Part shown: piece by piece, positions 8,796 to 18,029 of the stretch
How positions within the stretch are numbered: position 1 is the stretch's first letter
Layout of the letters: each line of letters begins with the position of its first letter
Source: Bradyrhizobium sp. cir1
Lineage (GTDB): Bacteria; Pseudomonadota; Alphaproteobacteria; Rhizobiales; Xanthobacteraceae
Direction of reading: 5' to 3'
NCBI RefSeq assembly: GCF_014198245.1
Contig: NZ_JACIHE010000026.1
Coordinates: 1 to 64,000 of the forward strand
DNA: 64,000 nt
The notes under the pieces: model-generated
Databases searched by the model: none
Seen by the model: the letters and a program-made list of their open reading frames with translations, nothing else
What the model was told of the DNA's origin: nothing
Program-made: the position numbers and the translations under genes

Positions 8796-9553
8796 TGCGC
8801 CGTTGCTTCGCCGGCGAACAGGAGATCGTGGATCTCTTTCTCCAGCCGGCCGGCGCCGCCGTCTTCGTTCGAGACCTTGTCGACATCGACCACCTCGGCC
8901 TTGACGCGACCGGGATGCGGCGACAGCAGCAGGATGCGGTTGCCGATGCGGATCGCCTCCGCGATCGAGTGGGTCACGAACAGCACGGTGAATTTGGTCT
9001 CGCTCCAGAGCTGGAGCAGCTCGTCCTGGCAGGTCCGGCGCGTCAACGCGTCGAGCGCGGCGAACGGCTCGTCCATCAACAAAATGTCCGGCTCCATCGC
9101 CATGCCGCGCGCGATCGCGACGCGCTGCTTCATGCCGCCGGAGAGCGTGTGCGGATAGGCATCGACCACGCGGGTGAGGCCGACCTTCTCGATATAGGCC
9201 CGCGCCTTCGCCTCGGCGTCCTTGCGCGACAGTTTGCGCGCGGTGAGCAGCGGAAACATGACGTTGGCCAGCACGCTCTTCCAGGGCAGCAGCTGGTCAA
9301 ATTCCTGGAAGATCATCATGCGATCCGCGCCCGGACCGTGGATCTCGCGATCGCCGATCGTCATGCGGCCCTCGCTCGGGCTCATATAGCCGCCGACAGC
9401 CTTGAGCAGCGTCGACTTGCCGCAGCCGGACGGTCCGAGCAGCACGAAGCGATCGGACTTGTCGACCGTAAAACTCACCCTTTCCGTGGCGGTGACGACG
9501 GCGCTGGAGGTCTTGTAGCGCAGGGTCACGCCGCTGACGTCGAGCAGCGCCAT
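8792..9553 (-). CDS. ABC transporter ATP-binding protein, SsuB/TauB type
   Basis: A 253-residue cytoplasmic ATPase. Walker A is GPSGCGKST, the signature is LSGGMKQRVAIARG, Walker B is ILLMDEPFAALD, and the switch histidine is in VLFVTHSIAEA. The first base pairs of the gene overlap the binding-protein stop by one base (TGATG), and its own stop overlaps the permease start. It energises uptake by the adjacent permease. The family imports sulfonates, nitrate-like anions, pyrimidine precursors and other small acids; the downstream dehydratase suggests a hydroxy acid here. Confidence 0.9.
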   Translation of the reverse strand: MALLDVSGVTLRYKTSSAVVTATERVSFTVDKSDRFVLLGPSGCGKSTLLKAVGGYMSPSEGRMTIGDREIHGPGADRMMIFQEFDQLLPWKSVLANVMFPLLTARKLSRKDAEAKARAYIEKVGLTRVVDAYPHTLSGGMKQRVAIARGMAMEPDILLMDEPFAALDALTRRTCQDELLQLWSETKFTVLFVTHSIAEAIRIGNRILLLSPHPGRVKAEVVDVDKVSNEDGGAGRLEKEIHDLLFAGEATAH

Positions 9554-10569
9554 CAGTTGCCTTTCAGGTCATGCGCGACGGGAAGATAGTAATCCGTCCA
9601 GGCCTTGGGCTGGTTCTTCAGCGTGCCGGTCTTGTAGAGATGGGCCGCGAACTTCATCGTGCCCTGCGGCTCGAGATTCCACTCCATCATGCCGGGTTCC
9701 TTCAGGAGATCGAGCAGCTCTTCCACCGAGGTCTTGTCGCCGGTGATCTCCTTGTAGATCTCGACGGCCTGCCTGGTGTCGCTGCGGATCAGGTCCTGCG
9801 CTTCCTTGGTGGCATCGCGCACGGCCTGGATGATCTTCGGATTGGCGTCGGCGAATTTGGTCGTAGTGAAGAACTGCGCCTGGCTGAGGGGCCCACCCAT
9901 CACGTCCGGCGATGACAGCACGACATGCGCGCCCGGCACGTTCTTCAGCTCCAGGAAGGTGAAGGGCGGGATCGAGAAATGGTTGTGCACCTCGTGCTTG
10001 GGATTGGCGAGCGCCGCATAGGCGTCGGGATGACCGAGCTGCACGGTGTTGACGTCGAGCTTCGACCATTGGTCGGCGCCGAACGCCTCGGCGGCCGCGA
10101 TCTGCAGCACGATGGCCTGGGTCGAGACCTTCACGGTCGGCACCGCGATCTTGTCGGCGGGGCCGAAATCCCTGATCGACTTGATGTTGGCATCGCGGCT
10201 GATCAGCGTCATCGGCTGCGCCGAGGTCGCGACAATGCCCTTCACGCCGCCACGGGTGCGATCCCACAGCAAGAGAAGATTGCCGGTGCCGGTGTTGAGG
10301 ATGTCGACGCCGCCGGCGAGCAGCGCGTCGGTCTGCGCGCCGCCGCCGGAGAAGGTGATCCATTTGGTGGTGACGCCTGCTACGCCGAGGGAAGCTGCGT
10401 GCTTCTCGATCAGCTTCAGCTTCTCCATGATGTGGCTCGGCATGTAGAAAATGCCGGGCTGGCGCGACAGCGCGATCTCGGATTTCTGCTGCGCATGCGC
10501 CGCGGGCGCGAAGAGTGCGGCGGCGATCACGGCGGCGGCCGCAAGCTGGCTGCGAAGATGCTCGATCAT
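9553..10569 (-). CDS. Periplasmic substrate-binding protein of SsuA/TauA/NrtA-like family
   Basis: About 338 residues from the ATG at 10569 (MIEHLRSQLAAAAV). I prefer this start because a GGAGGAAA ribosome site lies just upstream and because it begins a clean signal peptide ending in APAAHA before QQKSE. The body is a two-lobed binding protein with the SRQPGIFYMPSHI opening and the AGGVDILNTGTG anion-binding-like stretch typical of the family. It is the first gene of the leftward operon and should capture the ligand for the permease and ATPase that follow. The ligand is not identifiable from sequence alone. Confidence 0.85.
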   Translation of the reverse strand: MIEHLRSQLAAAAVIAAALFAPAAHAQQKSEIALSRQPGIFYMPSHIMEKLKLIEKHAASLGVAGVTTKWITFSGGGAQTDALLAGGVDILNTGTGNLLLLWDRTRGGVKGIVATSAQPMTLISRDANIKSIRDFGPADKIAVPTVKVSTQAIVLQIAAAEAFGADQWSKLDVNTVQLGHPDAYAALANPKHEVHNHFSIPPFTFLELKNVPGAHVVLSSPDVMGGPLSQAQFFTTTKFADANPKIIQAVRDATKEAQDLIRSDTRQAVEIYKEITGDKTSVEELLDLLKEPGMMEWNLEPQGTMKFAAHLYKTGTLKNQPKAWTDYYLPVAHDLKGN

Positions 10570-10615
10570 TGTTGTGTGTTTCCTCCGGGTGCGCATCGGG
10601 CTGCGTTGACCCTGC

Positions 10616-10641
10616 TGATGCACTAATATATTAGTGCATCA
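10616..10641. promoter_or_regulatory. Perfect 26-bp palindrome, likely operator of the divergent GntR/FCD regulator
   Basis: The half-site tgatgcactaata is followed directly by its exact reverse complement, with no mismatch over 26 bases. It lies 46 bases upstream of the binding-protein start and 24 bases upstream of the regulator start, in the 96-bp gap between the divergent units. GntR proteins bind as dimers to such sites, so it probably represses both directions until the inducer is present. It is strikingly A+T-rich against its surroundings. Confidence 0.8.
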
Positions 10642-10665
10642 AAGGCAAGCCCGCTGGGACCCGAC

Positions 10666-11370
10666 ATGGAAGCAGCCCATACCGCGACGTCTCGACCCGC
10701 CCGGCTCGACCGCGCCCGTCAGGCCGCGCCGCAGGTGTTCGAACGGCTGCGCAATGCGATCATCGCCCTGGAGCTGCCGCCGGGTGCGCCGCTGTCGCGC
10801 GCCGAGCTCGCCGGCCAGTTCGGCGTCAGCTCGACGCCGGTGCGCGATGCCCTGATGCGGCTCGAGGAAGAAGGACTGGTCGACGTGTTTCCGCAGCACG
10901 CGACCGTGGTCAGCCGGATCGACATCGGCCGCGCCCAGCAGGCGCATTTCCTGCGTCAGGCACTGGAGCTGGAGATCGTCAGGCTGCTCGCCGAGAAGCA
11001 CGACGACGCCCTGATCATGCGCCTCGACCACGCCATCGCCCTCCAGCAGCAATTCGCGAAGGCCGGCGACTTCGAAGCCTTCATGGCCGGCGATAACGAC
11101 TTCCACGCCCAGCTTTACGCGGCCGCCGGCAAGGAGGAACTCTGGGCGCTGGTGCGCAGCCGCAGCGGACATATCGACCGGCTGCGGCGGCTGCATCTGC
11201 CCTCACCCGGCAAGGCCCAGAACATCGTGCGCCACCACAGGCTGATCACGCGTGCGATCGAGGCGGCGGATGCCGATGCCGCGCAACAGCATCTGCGTAA
11301 GCATCTGTCGGGCACGCTCAGCGAGCTCGACAAGATCCGGAGCCACCATCCGGAGTATTTGACGGATTGA
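10666..11370 (+). CDS. GntR family transcriptional regulator, FCD ligand domain
   Basis: A 234-residue protein. The winged helix-turn-helix occupies about residues 20-90, with RAELAGQFGVSSTPVRDAL as recognition region, and is followed by an all-helical FCD domain. Metal and ligand residues are visible as the D-x-x-x-H pattern in DNDFHAQLY and the later histidines in HHRLITRAI. It is divergent from the importer-dehydratase operon, with the palindrome at 10616-10641 between them, so it is very probably the local repressor and responds to the imported acid or a breakdown product. It ends one base before the stop codon of the convergent chemoreceptor gene. Confidence 0.9.
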   Translation: MEAAHTATSRPARLDRARQAAPQVFERLRNAIIALELPPGAPLSRAELAGQFGVSSTPVRDALMRLEEEGLVDVFPQHATVVSRIDIGRAQQAHFLRQALELEIVRLLAEKHDDALIMRLDHAIALQQQFAKAGDFEAFMAGDNDFHAQLYAAAGKEELWALVRSRSGHIDRLRRLHLPSPGKAQNIVRHHRLITRAIEAADADAAQQHLRKHLSGTLSELDKIRSHHPEYLTD

Positions 11371-11371
11371 G

Positions 11372-13513
11372 CTAGGCCGCGTCGCGGCCGCTGCGCCGTT
11401 CCATCGGACCAGTGCGCAGCCTGAGGAAGAAGGCCTGGACCTCGGTGGCGAGGCGTTCGGCCGCCCCCGAGACGTGGTTCGCGGCCCCCATCACGTCGTC
11501 GGCCGAGCGGTTGGTTTCCGCGATGGCGCCGGAGACGGTACCGATGCTGCTTGCCAGCGTCTGCGTTCCGGACGCCGCCATCTGGACGTTCTGCGAGATC
11601 TCGCGCGTCGCCGCACCCTGCTCTTCCACCGCGCTGGCGATCGCCGCGGTCACCTCGTCGATCCGGCGCATGGCGGTTGCGACCTCCTTGACGGCGGCGA
11701 CCGCGCTGCCGGTCGAGTTCTGGATCGCGGCAACGTGCTGGGCGATCTCCTGCGTCGCATTGCGGGTCTGGTCGGCCAGCGCCTTGACCTCGGACGCGAC
11801 CACGGCAAAGCCGCGACCGGCCTCGCCGGCGCGCGCGGCCTCGATGGTGGCGTTGAGCGCCAGCAGGTTGGTCTGGGCCGCGATCGCCTGGATCAGATCG
11901 ACCACCGAGCTGATGCTCTGCGCGGCTTGCGCGAGCCCCTCGATCTCGCTTTCCGAGCGCGCGGTCACCTCGCCCGCGGAGCGCACGGTCTTGTTGGACA
12001 GTTCGATCTGCCGGCCGATCTCGACGATGGAGCTCGCCAATTGCTCGGCCGCCGCGGCGACGGTCTGGACGTTGACAGCGGTCTGTTCGGAGGCGGTCGC
12101 TGCGGACGCGGCCTGGTTCGTCGCATGGTTGGCGATGCCGCCGAGGCTCTCTGCGGTCTGCCGCATGGTGCCCGCATTCTCGCCGACCAGCGCGAGCAGG
12201 ACGTGCGAGGTCGCGCGAAACTCCTCGACCGCGTCCTCCATGTTGCGGTTGGCCGCTTCGCGCGCTTCCGCCTCGCGCGCGAGAGACGCCGCCGTCTGCT
12301 GCTGGGCGATCACATTGTCGCGGAATCTGGCCACCGCCTGCGAGACCACGCCGATCTCGTCGCCACGCTCGGCCGTCCTGAATTCGACACTGGTGTCGCC
12401 GCCGGACAGGCGCGCGGAATCGCCCACCAGCTCAACGATCGGACGGGTGATGGAGCGCGCAACCAGGATCGCAATCGTCGTCCCGAGCGCAAGCCCCGCG
12501 GCGAGCAGGATCCATTGCAGCAGCAGCAATCGCTCGACCGCATCGGCCACGTTGCGGGCGTCGTCGGCGAGCTTCGACTGCTGGTCGCTCTTGAGACCGC
12601 CCGAGCGCTTGCCGTCGGCGTCCTTACGGCCGTCGAGCAGATCGAGGATCCGCGCGGCGCGCGGCGCGGCCTCGGTGGACAGGATGAAGACCGGCATATT
12701 CCATTGCGGCGTCTGGCGGATTGCGAAGATCATCTGCGGCAGCGGGGTGAAGGCCTCGTTCGCCTTGACGATGGCCCGGTATGCAGTCGCCTGCCGTTCG
12801 GTGAGCAGATCCGCCTGGGTGCCGACCGATGCGAGCGCGCCCCTGAAGGTCGCCAGCGGCTTTTCGAACTTGTCACGATCGGCAGCCTCGCCCGAGGCCA
12901 CGTACAGGCGCAATTGCGATCCCGCCGCGGCAAGATTGCCGCGGACGTCGGCGAACGTCTTGAGCAGGCGCTTGCGCTGCGGCGTCGCCTCCAGCGCCTC
13001 CTCCTCGTCGATCATCGCGGTGATCTCGGCAAACATGGTCGCGATCAGGGGCGCGGCCTCTTTGGCCAGGAGCTCGCTCGCCGGATAGGCCGACGGGGTG
13101 AAGGCGGCGGACTCGGCCTTGTCCTGGGCCTGGCGGAATTCCGCGATCAGCGCCCTGGCTTCGCTCCAGTTGGTCTTGTTCTGGGAGCTGGAAAAGCCCT
13201 CCGCCATGCGGTCGACTGCGGCGGCGGTGCGATCCAGCTCGGCCCAGACTGCGGCCCGGTCGCGCTTGCCCTGCGCATCGCCGGTCAGCAGATAGCCGCG
13301 CAGCGTCGAAAGCGTGGAATAGAGATTACCGACCAGCTCCGTGCTCGCGATCGCGACCGGCGCCCGCTGATCCACGACCGCCCTGATCCGCGACGAAATG
13401 TCCGAGACGGCGGCAACGGTGTAGATCACGGTCGCGGCGAGCAGGCCACAGATCAACGCAAAGCCGCCGAGCAGCCGGGCGCGAATTCCGGTGTTCGCGA
13501 TCGATTTGAACAT
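11372..13513 (-). CDS. Methyl-accepting chemotaxis protein
   Basis: A 713-residue transmembrane receptor. The first membrane segment is at about residues 15-37, then a large helical periplasmic sensor region, a second membrane segment at about 333-355 (LQWILLAAGLALGTTIAILVA), and a HAMP domain from SITRPIVELVG. The cytoplasmic signalling hairpin carries the invariant core AQTNLLALNATIEAARAGE, followed by GRGFAVVASEVKALA. No NWETF-type C-terminal pentapeptide for CheR/CheB docking is present. The receptor may feed the cheA cluster at 20-25 kb, but the two are not in one operon. The ligand is unknown. Confidence 0.92.
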   Translation of the reverse strand: MFKSIANTGIRARLLGGFALICGLLAATVIYTVAAVSDISSRIRAVVDQRAPVAIASTELVGNLYSTLSTLRGYLLTGDAQGKRDRAAVWAELDRTAAAVDRMAEGFSSSQNKTNWSEARALIAEFRQAQDKAESAAFTPSAYPASELLAKEAAPLIATMFAEITAMIDEEEALEATPQRKRLLKTFADVRGNLAAAGSQLRLYVASGEAADRDKFEKPLATFRGALASVGTQADLLTERQATAYRAIVKANEAFTPLPQMIFAIRQTPQWNMPVFILSTEAAPRAARILDLLDGRKDADGKRSGGLKSDQQSKLADDARNVADAVERLLLLQWILLAAGLALGTTIAILVARSITRPIVELVGDSARLSGGDTSVEFRTAERGDEIGVVSQAVARFRDNVIAQQQTAASLAREAEAREAANRNMEDAVEEFRATSHVLLALVGENAGTMRQTAESLGGIANHATNQAASAATASEQTAVNVQTVAAAAEQLASSIVEIGRQIELSNKTVRSAGEVTARSESEIEGLAQAAQSISSVVDLIQAIAAQTNLLALNATIEAARAGEAGRGFAVVASEVKALADQTRNATQEIAQHVAAIQNSTGSAVAAVKEVATAMRRIDEVTAAIASAVEEQGAATREISQNVQMAASGTQTLASSIGTVSGAIAETNRSADDVMGAANHVSGAAERLATEVQAFFLRLRTGPMERRSGRDAA

Positions 13514-13900
13514 GAGAGGTCTCGTGGTGATGGGGGCCGACTTGATCGGTTGCCAGAATGCGGAAATGAAATGCGCGAAATGCTGATACGGAAACTATCG
13601 GAGATTGTAGTCCGCGGTCTTTAATTCATAGTGAAGGCTCGGATCCCGCACAACTACGGCGAGAATAATATCTCCTGTTTCTGGAATGGGTTACGGGCAT
13701 TTGGAACCAGAGCTCGAATTCATATGCACGCAAGAGTGCGTATGATCTACAAGGGCATTGCCTCCCGGCGCCGCCAGGAAAGGCCATCGCAGCAAACGCG
13801 AGGCGCTTGCGGGGCGGACAGAATCCGCGCAACAATTTCGTATTTGTTGCTTTGATTTGGGGTCGCTGGAACGTCCCGTGCGCCCCGGAGGATTTCAGAC
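13514..13900. other. 387-bp divergent intergenic region, no gene supported
   Basis: This gap lies between the leftward chemoreceptor and the rightward receiver gene and must contain both promoters. It is lower in G+C than the genes, notably around 13660-13720 and 13830-13850. Short open frames on both strands here have no ribosome site or recognisable protein character. A good ribosome site (cggagga) precedes the receiver ATG at 13901. Confidence 0.5.
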
Positions 13901-14320
13901 ATGGCCAACATCCTGATCGTGGATGACGACCCGGCCGTGCAGATCACGATCCGGCTGCTTCTGGAAAGGGCCGGCCATCACGTTACTGTCGCCGGCGACG
14001 GCTACAAGGGACTTGCGCTGTTCGAGGCCAGCCCGTTCGACCTGCTGTTTCTCGACATCTTCATGCCCGGCATGGATGGGCTGGAGACGATGCGCCACAT
14101 CCGGGCGCTGGCCCCAGACATTCCGATCATCGTCATTTCCGGGCGCTCGATCACACCGGACGCCTATGCGGAACCGGATTTCCTGAAAATGGCGACCAAG
14201 CTCGGCGCAGTGGCGAGCCTTCAGAAGCCGTTCCGGCCCGACGCGCTGCTCGCCGCGGTCGACGGCTGCCTGAAGGCGGGCGAGCCGGAAGAATCCGATG
14301 TCAACTCCGGCCGCCGATGA
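13901..14320 (+). CDS. Single-domain response regulator (receiver only)
   Basis: A 139-residue stand-alone receiver. Acidic pocket DDD at residues 8-10, phospho-acceptor Asp52 in FLDIFMPGMDG, and Lys109 in LQKPF. There is no output domain, so it probably relays phosphate or competes for a kinase. Its last 23 bases overlap the start of the hybrid kinase at 14298, making the kinase its likely partner. It is the closest relative in this window of the frameshifted receiver at 25186-25666, sharing the tail pattern P-D-F-L, K-P-F and A-L-L-A-A. Confidence 0.88.
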   Translation: MANILIVDDDPAVQITIRLLLERAGHHVTVAGDGYKGLALFEASPFDLLFLDIFMPGMDGLETMRHIRALAPDIPIIVISGRSITPDAYAEPDFLKMATKLGAVASLQKPFRPDALLAAVDGCLKAGEPEESDVNSGRR

Positions 14321-17300
14321 CGAGCCCCTCCTCTCTGCACCGGACCGGAGCAAGCTCCGCCGTCCGGCAAGTCCTGCGAACATCCGCATGACGCTCGCAA
14401 CGCGGCTAGCCATCGCGATGATCCTTCTGGTGGCGGTGACCGTCGCCGCCGTCGGCTGGCTGGGCTATCGCAACACCACACAAGCGGTCATTCCGCGAGT
14501 CCTGGAGCGGGTCGAGGCCCAGTCACGCCTGCTGGCCGCCAATCTCGAATCCTACGTTGCCGGCGCTCGCGGCGATTTGACCGGCTATCGCTCCGCCGCA
14601 GCCATCAACGGCCTGATCCGCGCTCACCTCGGTGGGGGCATTGACGCTTCCGACGGCGTTTCGGAGCAAACCTGGCGCGAGCGCATCACGGCGCGATTCG
14701 TAGCCGAGATCGAGGCCAAGCCCAGCTATGGGCAGTTTCGCATCATCGGTCTCGGCGATAGCCAGCGCGAGCTGGTCCGCGTCGATCGCTCCGGCCCGAA
14801 TGGAACAGTACGGATCGTCCCCGACAGCGAACTGGAGCACAAGAGCGAGCGAACCTATTTTCAGGAAACGATACGGCTGGCACCCGGCGAGATTTACGTC
14901 TCGCCCATCGATCTTGCCACCCGCCAGGGCGGTACGATGGACCTCCACATTCCGACTCTACGCGTCGCGACGCCCCTGTTCACGTCGGACGGCAAGCCGT
15001 TCGGGATCGTCATCGCCAATATCGACATGCGTCCGGCGCTCGACCGCGTCCGCTCGACCACGAGTTCGGGAGGAGAGATATACGTCGTGAATTCGCGCGG
15101 CGACTATCTCGTCCATCCCGACCGCACGCAGGAATTCGGCTCGTTGCGCGGACATCCCTCCGATTGGCGCAAGGACTTTCCGTTCTTCTCGGCGCTGGCG
15201 GGCACGCCGGACGTCGCCACGCGGCTTACAACCGATGAGTCAGGCCGGCCGAGCGGCGCGGCGATCGCGCCGACGCTGCTCGCGGGCAAGGAGTGGGTCG
15301 CCATCGTCGTGACCGTTCCTCCGTCAGTCTTCGGTCGCGTGCCGGCCGCCATTCAAAAGACGTCCCTTCTCGTCGGCGTGCTTGCCGTGCTCGCCGCAGC
15401 CTCACTTGCGGTGCTGCTGGCGCGCTCATTGACCCGTCCGATCGGGCGCCTGACCGCGGCGGTGGAGGCAATCGGCAGCGGACGGGCCGCGGACATTCCC
15501 GTCGATGCTGGCGGGGAGACCGGCGTGCTGGCGCGGGCTTTTGCCCGGATGGTCGAGGAGACGCAGGCGAAGACGGCCGCGCTCGAACGCGAGGTCCGGG
15601 AGCATCGCCGCACCGAGGCGGCACGAAGACATCATGAGGCGCGCGAGCAATTGTTCAGCGCGGCCGTCGAATCATCCGACGATGCGATCGTCATGCAATC
15701 GCTCGATGCCGTCATCACGGGTTGGAATCCCGCCGCCGAACGGCTCTATGGCTATGCAGCGAGCGAAGCAATCGGGCAATCCACTGCTATCATCGTGCCG
15801 CCCGACCGTCGCGAGCAAGGCAAGGACTATCTGCTACGGATAGCCCGAGGCGAGCTGATCGAGCGCTTCGAGACGGTGCGGCTGCGCAAGGACGGCACGC
15901 CGGTCGAAATCTCGCTCAGCCTTTCGCCGATCAGGGGCGCCACAGGCGAGATCATCGGCGCCTCCGGCTCGGCGCGCCGCCTCACCGACGCGCGGCGGAC
16001 CGAGCGGGCGCTGCAACAGCAGCTCGAGGAGCGGCGACAGCTTTTCGACGCCTCGCAGGACCTGATCATGATCATGAACTCGCGGGGCCATGTCGTGCAG
16101 ATCAGCCCGAGCTGCGAGGTCATTCTCGGCTACCGGCCCGACGAGATGATCGGCAGCAGCGGCGCAGATTTCATCCATCCCTCGCATCTCGAGCGATCCC
16201 GCGCGGAGATGCGCGCGCTCAGGCGCGGCGAGCACCCGAAGCTCGCCGACACCCGCTGCATCCACAAGGATGGGCGCGAGGTCTGGCTGTCCTGGCTCGG
16301 CAACTGGTCCGACCAGGCCAGGCGCTTCTTCTTCGTCGGGCGTGACATGACCGAGGCGAGGCTCGCGGAAGAATCCCTGCGCGAGAGCGAGCAGCTCGCG
16401 CGCAACATCGTCGAGACCGCACTCGACGCCTTCGTCCAGACCGACGAGCGCAGCATCATCCTGAACTGGAGCTCGCGGGCCGAAGAGCTGTTCGGCTGGC
16501 GCCGCGACGAAGCGCTGGGCCGCAGTTCAATCGATCTCATCGTCGCTCCCGGTGAGCGTGAGAGGGTCAGGGAAGGCCTCGCGCGCTTCCTCGTTTCGAG
16601 GGACGGCCAGATGCTCAACCGCCGCCGCGAACTGATGTGCTGCCGCCGCGACGGCAAGGAATTCAAGGCCGAGCTGAGCGTCACTGCACTGAAGCGCCGC
16701 GAGGGCATCCTGTTCAACGTCTTCTATCGCGACCTTACCGACAAGATCGCGTCCGAGGAGCGCATCCGCCACGCCGACAAGATGGAGGCCGTCGGCCAGC
16801 TCACCGGCGGCGTGGCACACGACTTCAACAACATCCTCACCGTGATCACCGGGACGATCGAAATCCTCGGCGACGCGGTGGCCAAGGAGCCCGAGCTCGC
16901 GGCGATCACCAGGATGATCGACGAGGCGGCCGGACGCGGCGCCGAGCTGACCCAGCACCTGCTTGCGTTTGCACGCAAGCAGCCGCTGCAGCCGCGCGAG
17001 ATCGACATCAACTCGCTGATCGTCGACACCGCAAAGCTGCTGCGGCCGACGCTGGGCGAGCAGATCCAGATCGAATCGGTGTTCGAGGACGAGAGCTGCG
17101 TGGCGATCGTCGATCCCAACCAGCTGACCACGGCGATCCTCAACCTCGCGCTCAATGCGCGCGATGCCATGCCCGACGGCGGCAAGCTGATCGTGGAGAC
17201 GGGCGCGGCCTATCTCGACGAGGTCTATGCCAGCGTCAACGATATCAGGCCCGGCCACTACGTGCTGATCGCCGTGAGCGATACCGGCACCGGCATTCCA

Positions 17301-17894
17301 TCCAACATGCTGGCGCGGGTGTTCGATCCTTTCTTCACCTCGAAGGGGCCGGGCAAGGGCACCGGGCTCGGGCTTTCCATGGTCTACGGCTTCATCAAGC
17401 AGTCCGCCGGCCACATCAAGATCTACAGCGAGGAAGGCCACGGCACCACGATCAAGATGTACCTGCCGCCGGGCAAGACCGCGACGGCGGTCGGCGACGG
17501 CGTGACGCCCGCGACGATCGAGGGCGGACACGAGACGATCCTGGTGGTCGAGGACGACCGCCTGGTGCGCGACTACGTGCTGGCGCAACTGCATGCGCTG
17601 GGTTACGTCACCCTGCAGGCCGCGAACGCCGCAGAGGCGCTCGCGATCGTCGCCGCCGGAAAGCCGTTCGACCTGCTGTTCACCGACGTCATCATGCCCG
17701 GCAAGATGAACGGGCGGCAGCTCGCCGACGAGCTGATGAAGACGCGCCAAGATCTCAAGGTGGTCTACACCTCAGGCTATACCGAGAACGCGATCATCCA
17801 TCACGGCCGGCTGGATTCCGGCGTCCTGCTGCTGGCAAAGCCCTATCGCAAGTCGGATCTGGCGCGGATCATCCGCAAGGCGCTGAACGGGTGA
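14298..17894 (+). CDS. Hybrid sensor histidine kinase: Cache-like sensor, HAMP, PAS repeats, kinase, receiver
   Basis: A 1198-residue membrane kinase. Membrane segments are at about 31-57 and 355-380. Between them is a large periplasmic sensor, probably double-Cache. HAMP follows, then three PAS-type modules at roughly 445-570, 575-695 and 700-815. The dimerisation domain has His841 in GGVAHDFNNILT, the ATPase domain carries the N box near NLALNARDAMPDGG and the G boxes SDTGTGIP and GKGTGLGLSMVYG. The C-terminal receiver has Asp1130 in FTDVIMPGKMNG and K-P-Y. The start overlaps the upstream receiver by 23 bases, with GGAAG upstream; an ATG 30 codons later is an alternative. It may phosphorylate its own receiver and the neighbouring stand-alone receiver. 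The signal is unknown. Confidence 0.92.
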   Translation: MSTPAADDEPLLSAPDRSKLRRPASPANIRMTLATRLAIAMILLVAVTVAAVGWLGYRNTTQAVIPRVLERVEAQSRLLAANLESYVAGARGDLTGYRSAAAINGLIRAHLGGGIDASDGVSEQTWRERITARFVAEIEAKPSYGQFRIIGLGDSQRELVRVDRSGPNGTVRIVPDSELEHKSERTYFQETIRLAPGEIYVSPIDLATRQGGTMDLHIPTLRVATPLFTSDGKPFGIVIANIDMRPALDRVRSTTSSGGEIYVVNSRGDYLVHPDRTQEFGSLRGHPSDWRKDFPFFSALAGTPDVATRLTTDESGRPSGAAIAPTLLAGKEWVAIVVTVPPSVFGRVPAAIQKTSLLVGVLAVLAAASLAVLLARSLTRPIGRLTAAVEAIGSGRAADIPVDAGGETGVLARAFARMVEETQAKTAALEREVREHRRTEAARRHHEAREQLFSAAVESSDDAIVMQSLDAVITGWNPAAERLYGYAASEAIGQSTAIIVPPDRREQGKDYLLRIARGELIERFETVRLRKDGTPVEISLSLSPIRGATGEIIGASGSARRLTDARRTERALQQQLEERRQLFDASQDLIMIMNSRGHVVQISPSCEVILGYRPDEMIGSSGADFIHPSHLERSRAEMRALRRGEHPKLADTRCIHKDGREVWLSWLGNWSDQARRFFFVGRDMTEARLAEESLRESEQLARNIVETALDAFVQTDERSIILNWSSRAEELFGWRRDEALGRSSIDLIVAPGERERVREGLARFLVSRDGQMLNRRRELMCCRRDGKEFKAELSVTALKRREGILFNVFYRDLTDKIASEERIRHADKMEAVGQLTGGVAHDFNNILTVITGTIEILGDAVAKEPELAAITRMIDEAAGRGAELTQHLLAFARKQPLQPREIDINSLIVDTAKLLRPTLGEQIQIESVFEDESCVAIVDPNQLTTAILNLALNARDAMPDGGKLIVETGAAYLDEVYASVNDIRPGHYVLIAVSDTGTGIPSNMLARVFDPFFTSKGPGKGTGLGLSMVYGFIKQSAGHIKIYSEEGHGTTIKMYLPPGKTATAVGDGVTPATIEGGHETILVVEDDRLVRDYVLAQLHALGYVTLQAANAAEALAIVAAGKPFDLLFTDVIMPGKMNGRQLADELMKTRQDLKVVYTSGYTENAIIHHGRLDSGVLLLAKPYRKSDLARIIRKALNG

Positions 17895-17900
17895 GACCCC

Positions 17901-18012
17901 GTAGCCCGGATGAGCGAAGCGACATCCGGGACTCTGCGCCGGCGTTCCCGGGTATCGCGGAGCCTGTCATCGGGCGGCGCTTCGCGCCGACCCGTTGGCT
18001 CACCCGGGCTAC
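17901..18012. repeat. REP-like palindromic element between convergent genes
   Basis: It begins gtagcccggatgagc and ends gctcacccgggctac, which are near-perfect reverse complements. The inner part contains gcggcgcttcgcgccg-type arms. It fills the space between the hybrid kinase stop and the stop of the convergent FixJ-like gene, so it may act as a shared terminator. It is of the same general class as, but different in sequence from, the elements at 2891, 6074 and 37446. Confidence 0.75.
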
Positions 18013-18029
18013 GACATCTCGCGCAAAAG

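Noticed and set aside
11474..13624. 716-codon plus-strand frame opposite the chemoreceptor
   Set aside because: Antisense to a complete methyl-accepting protein, very Arg/Gly-rich and without recognisable motifs.
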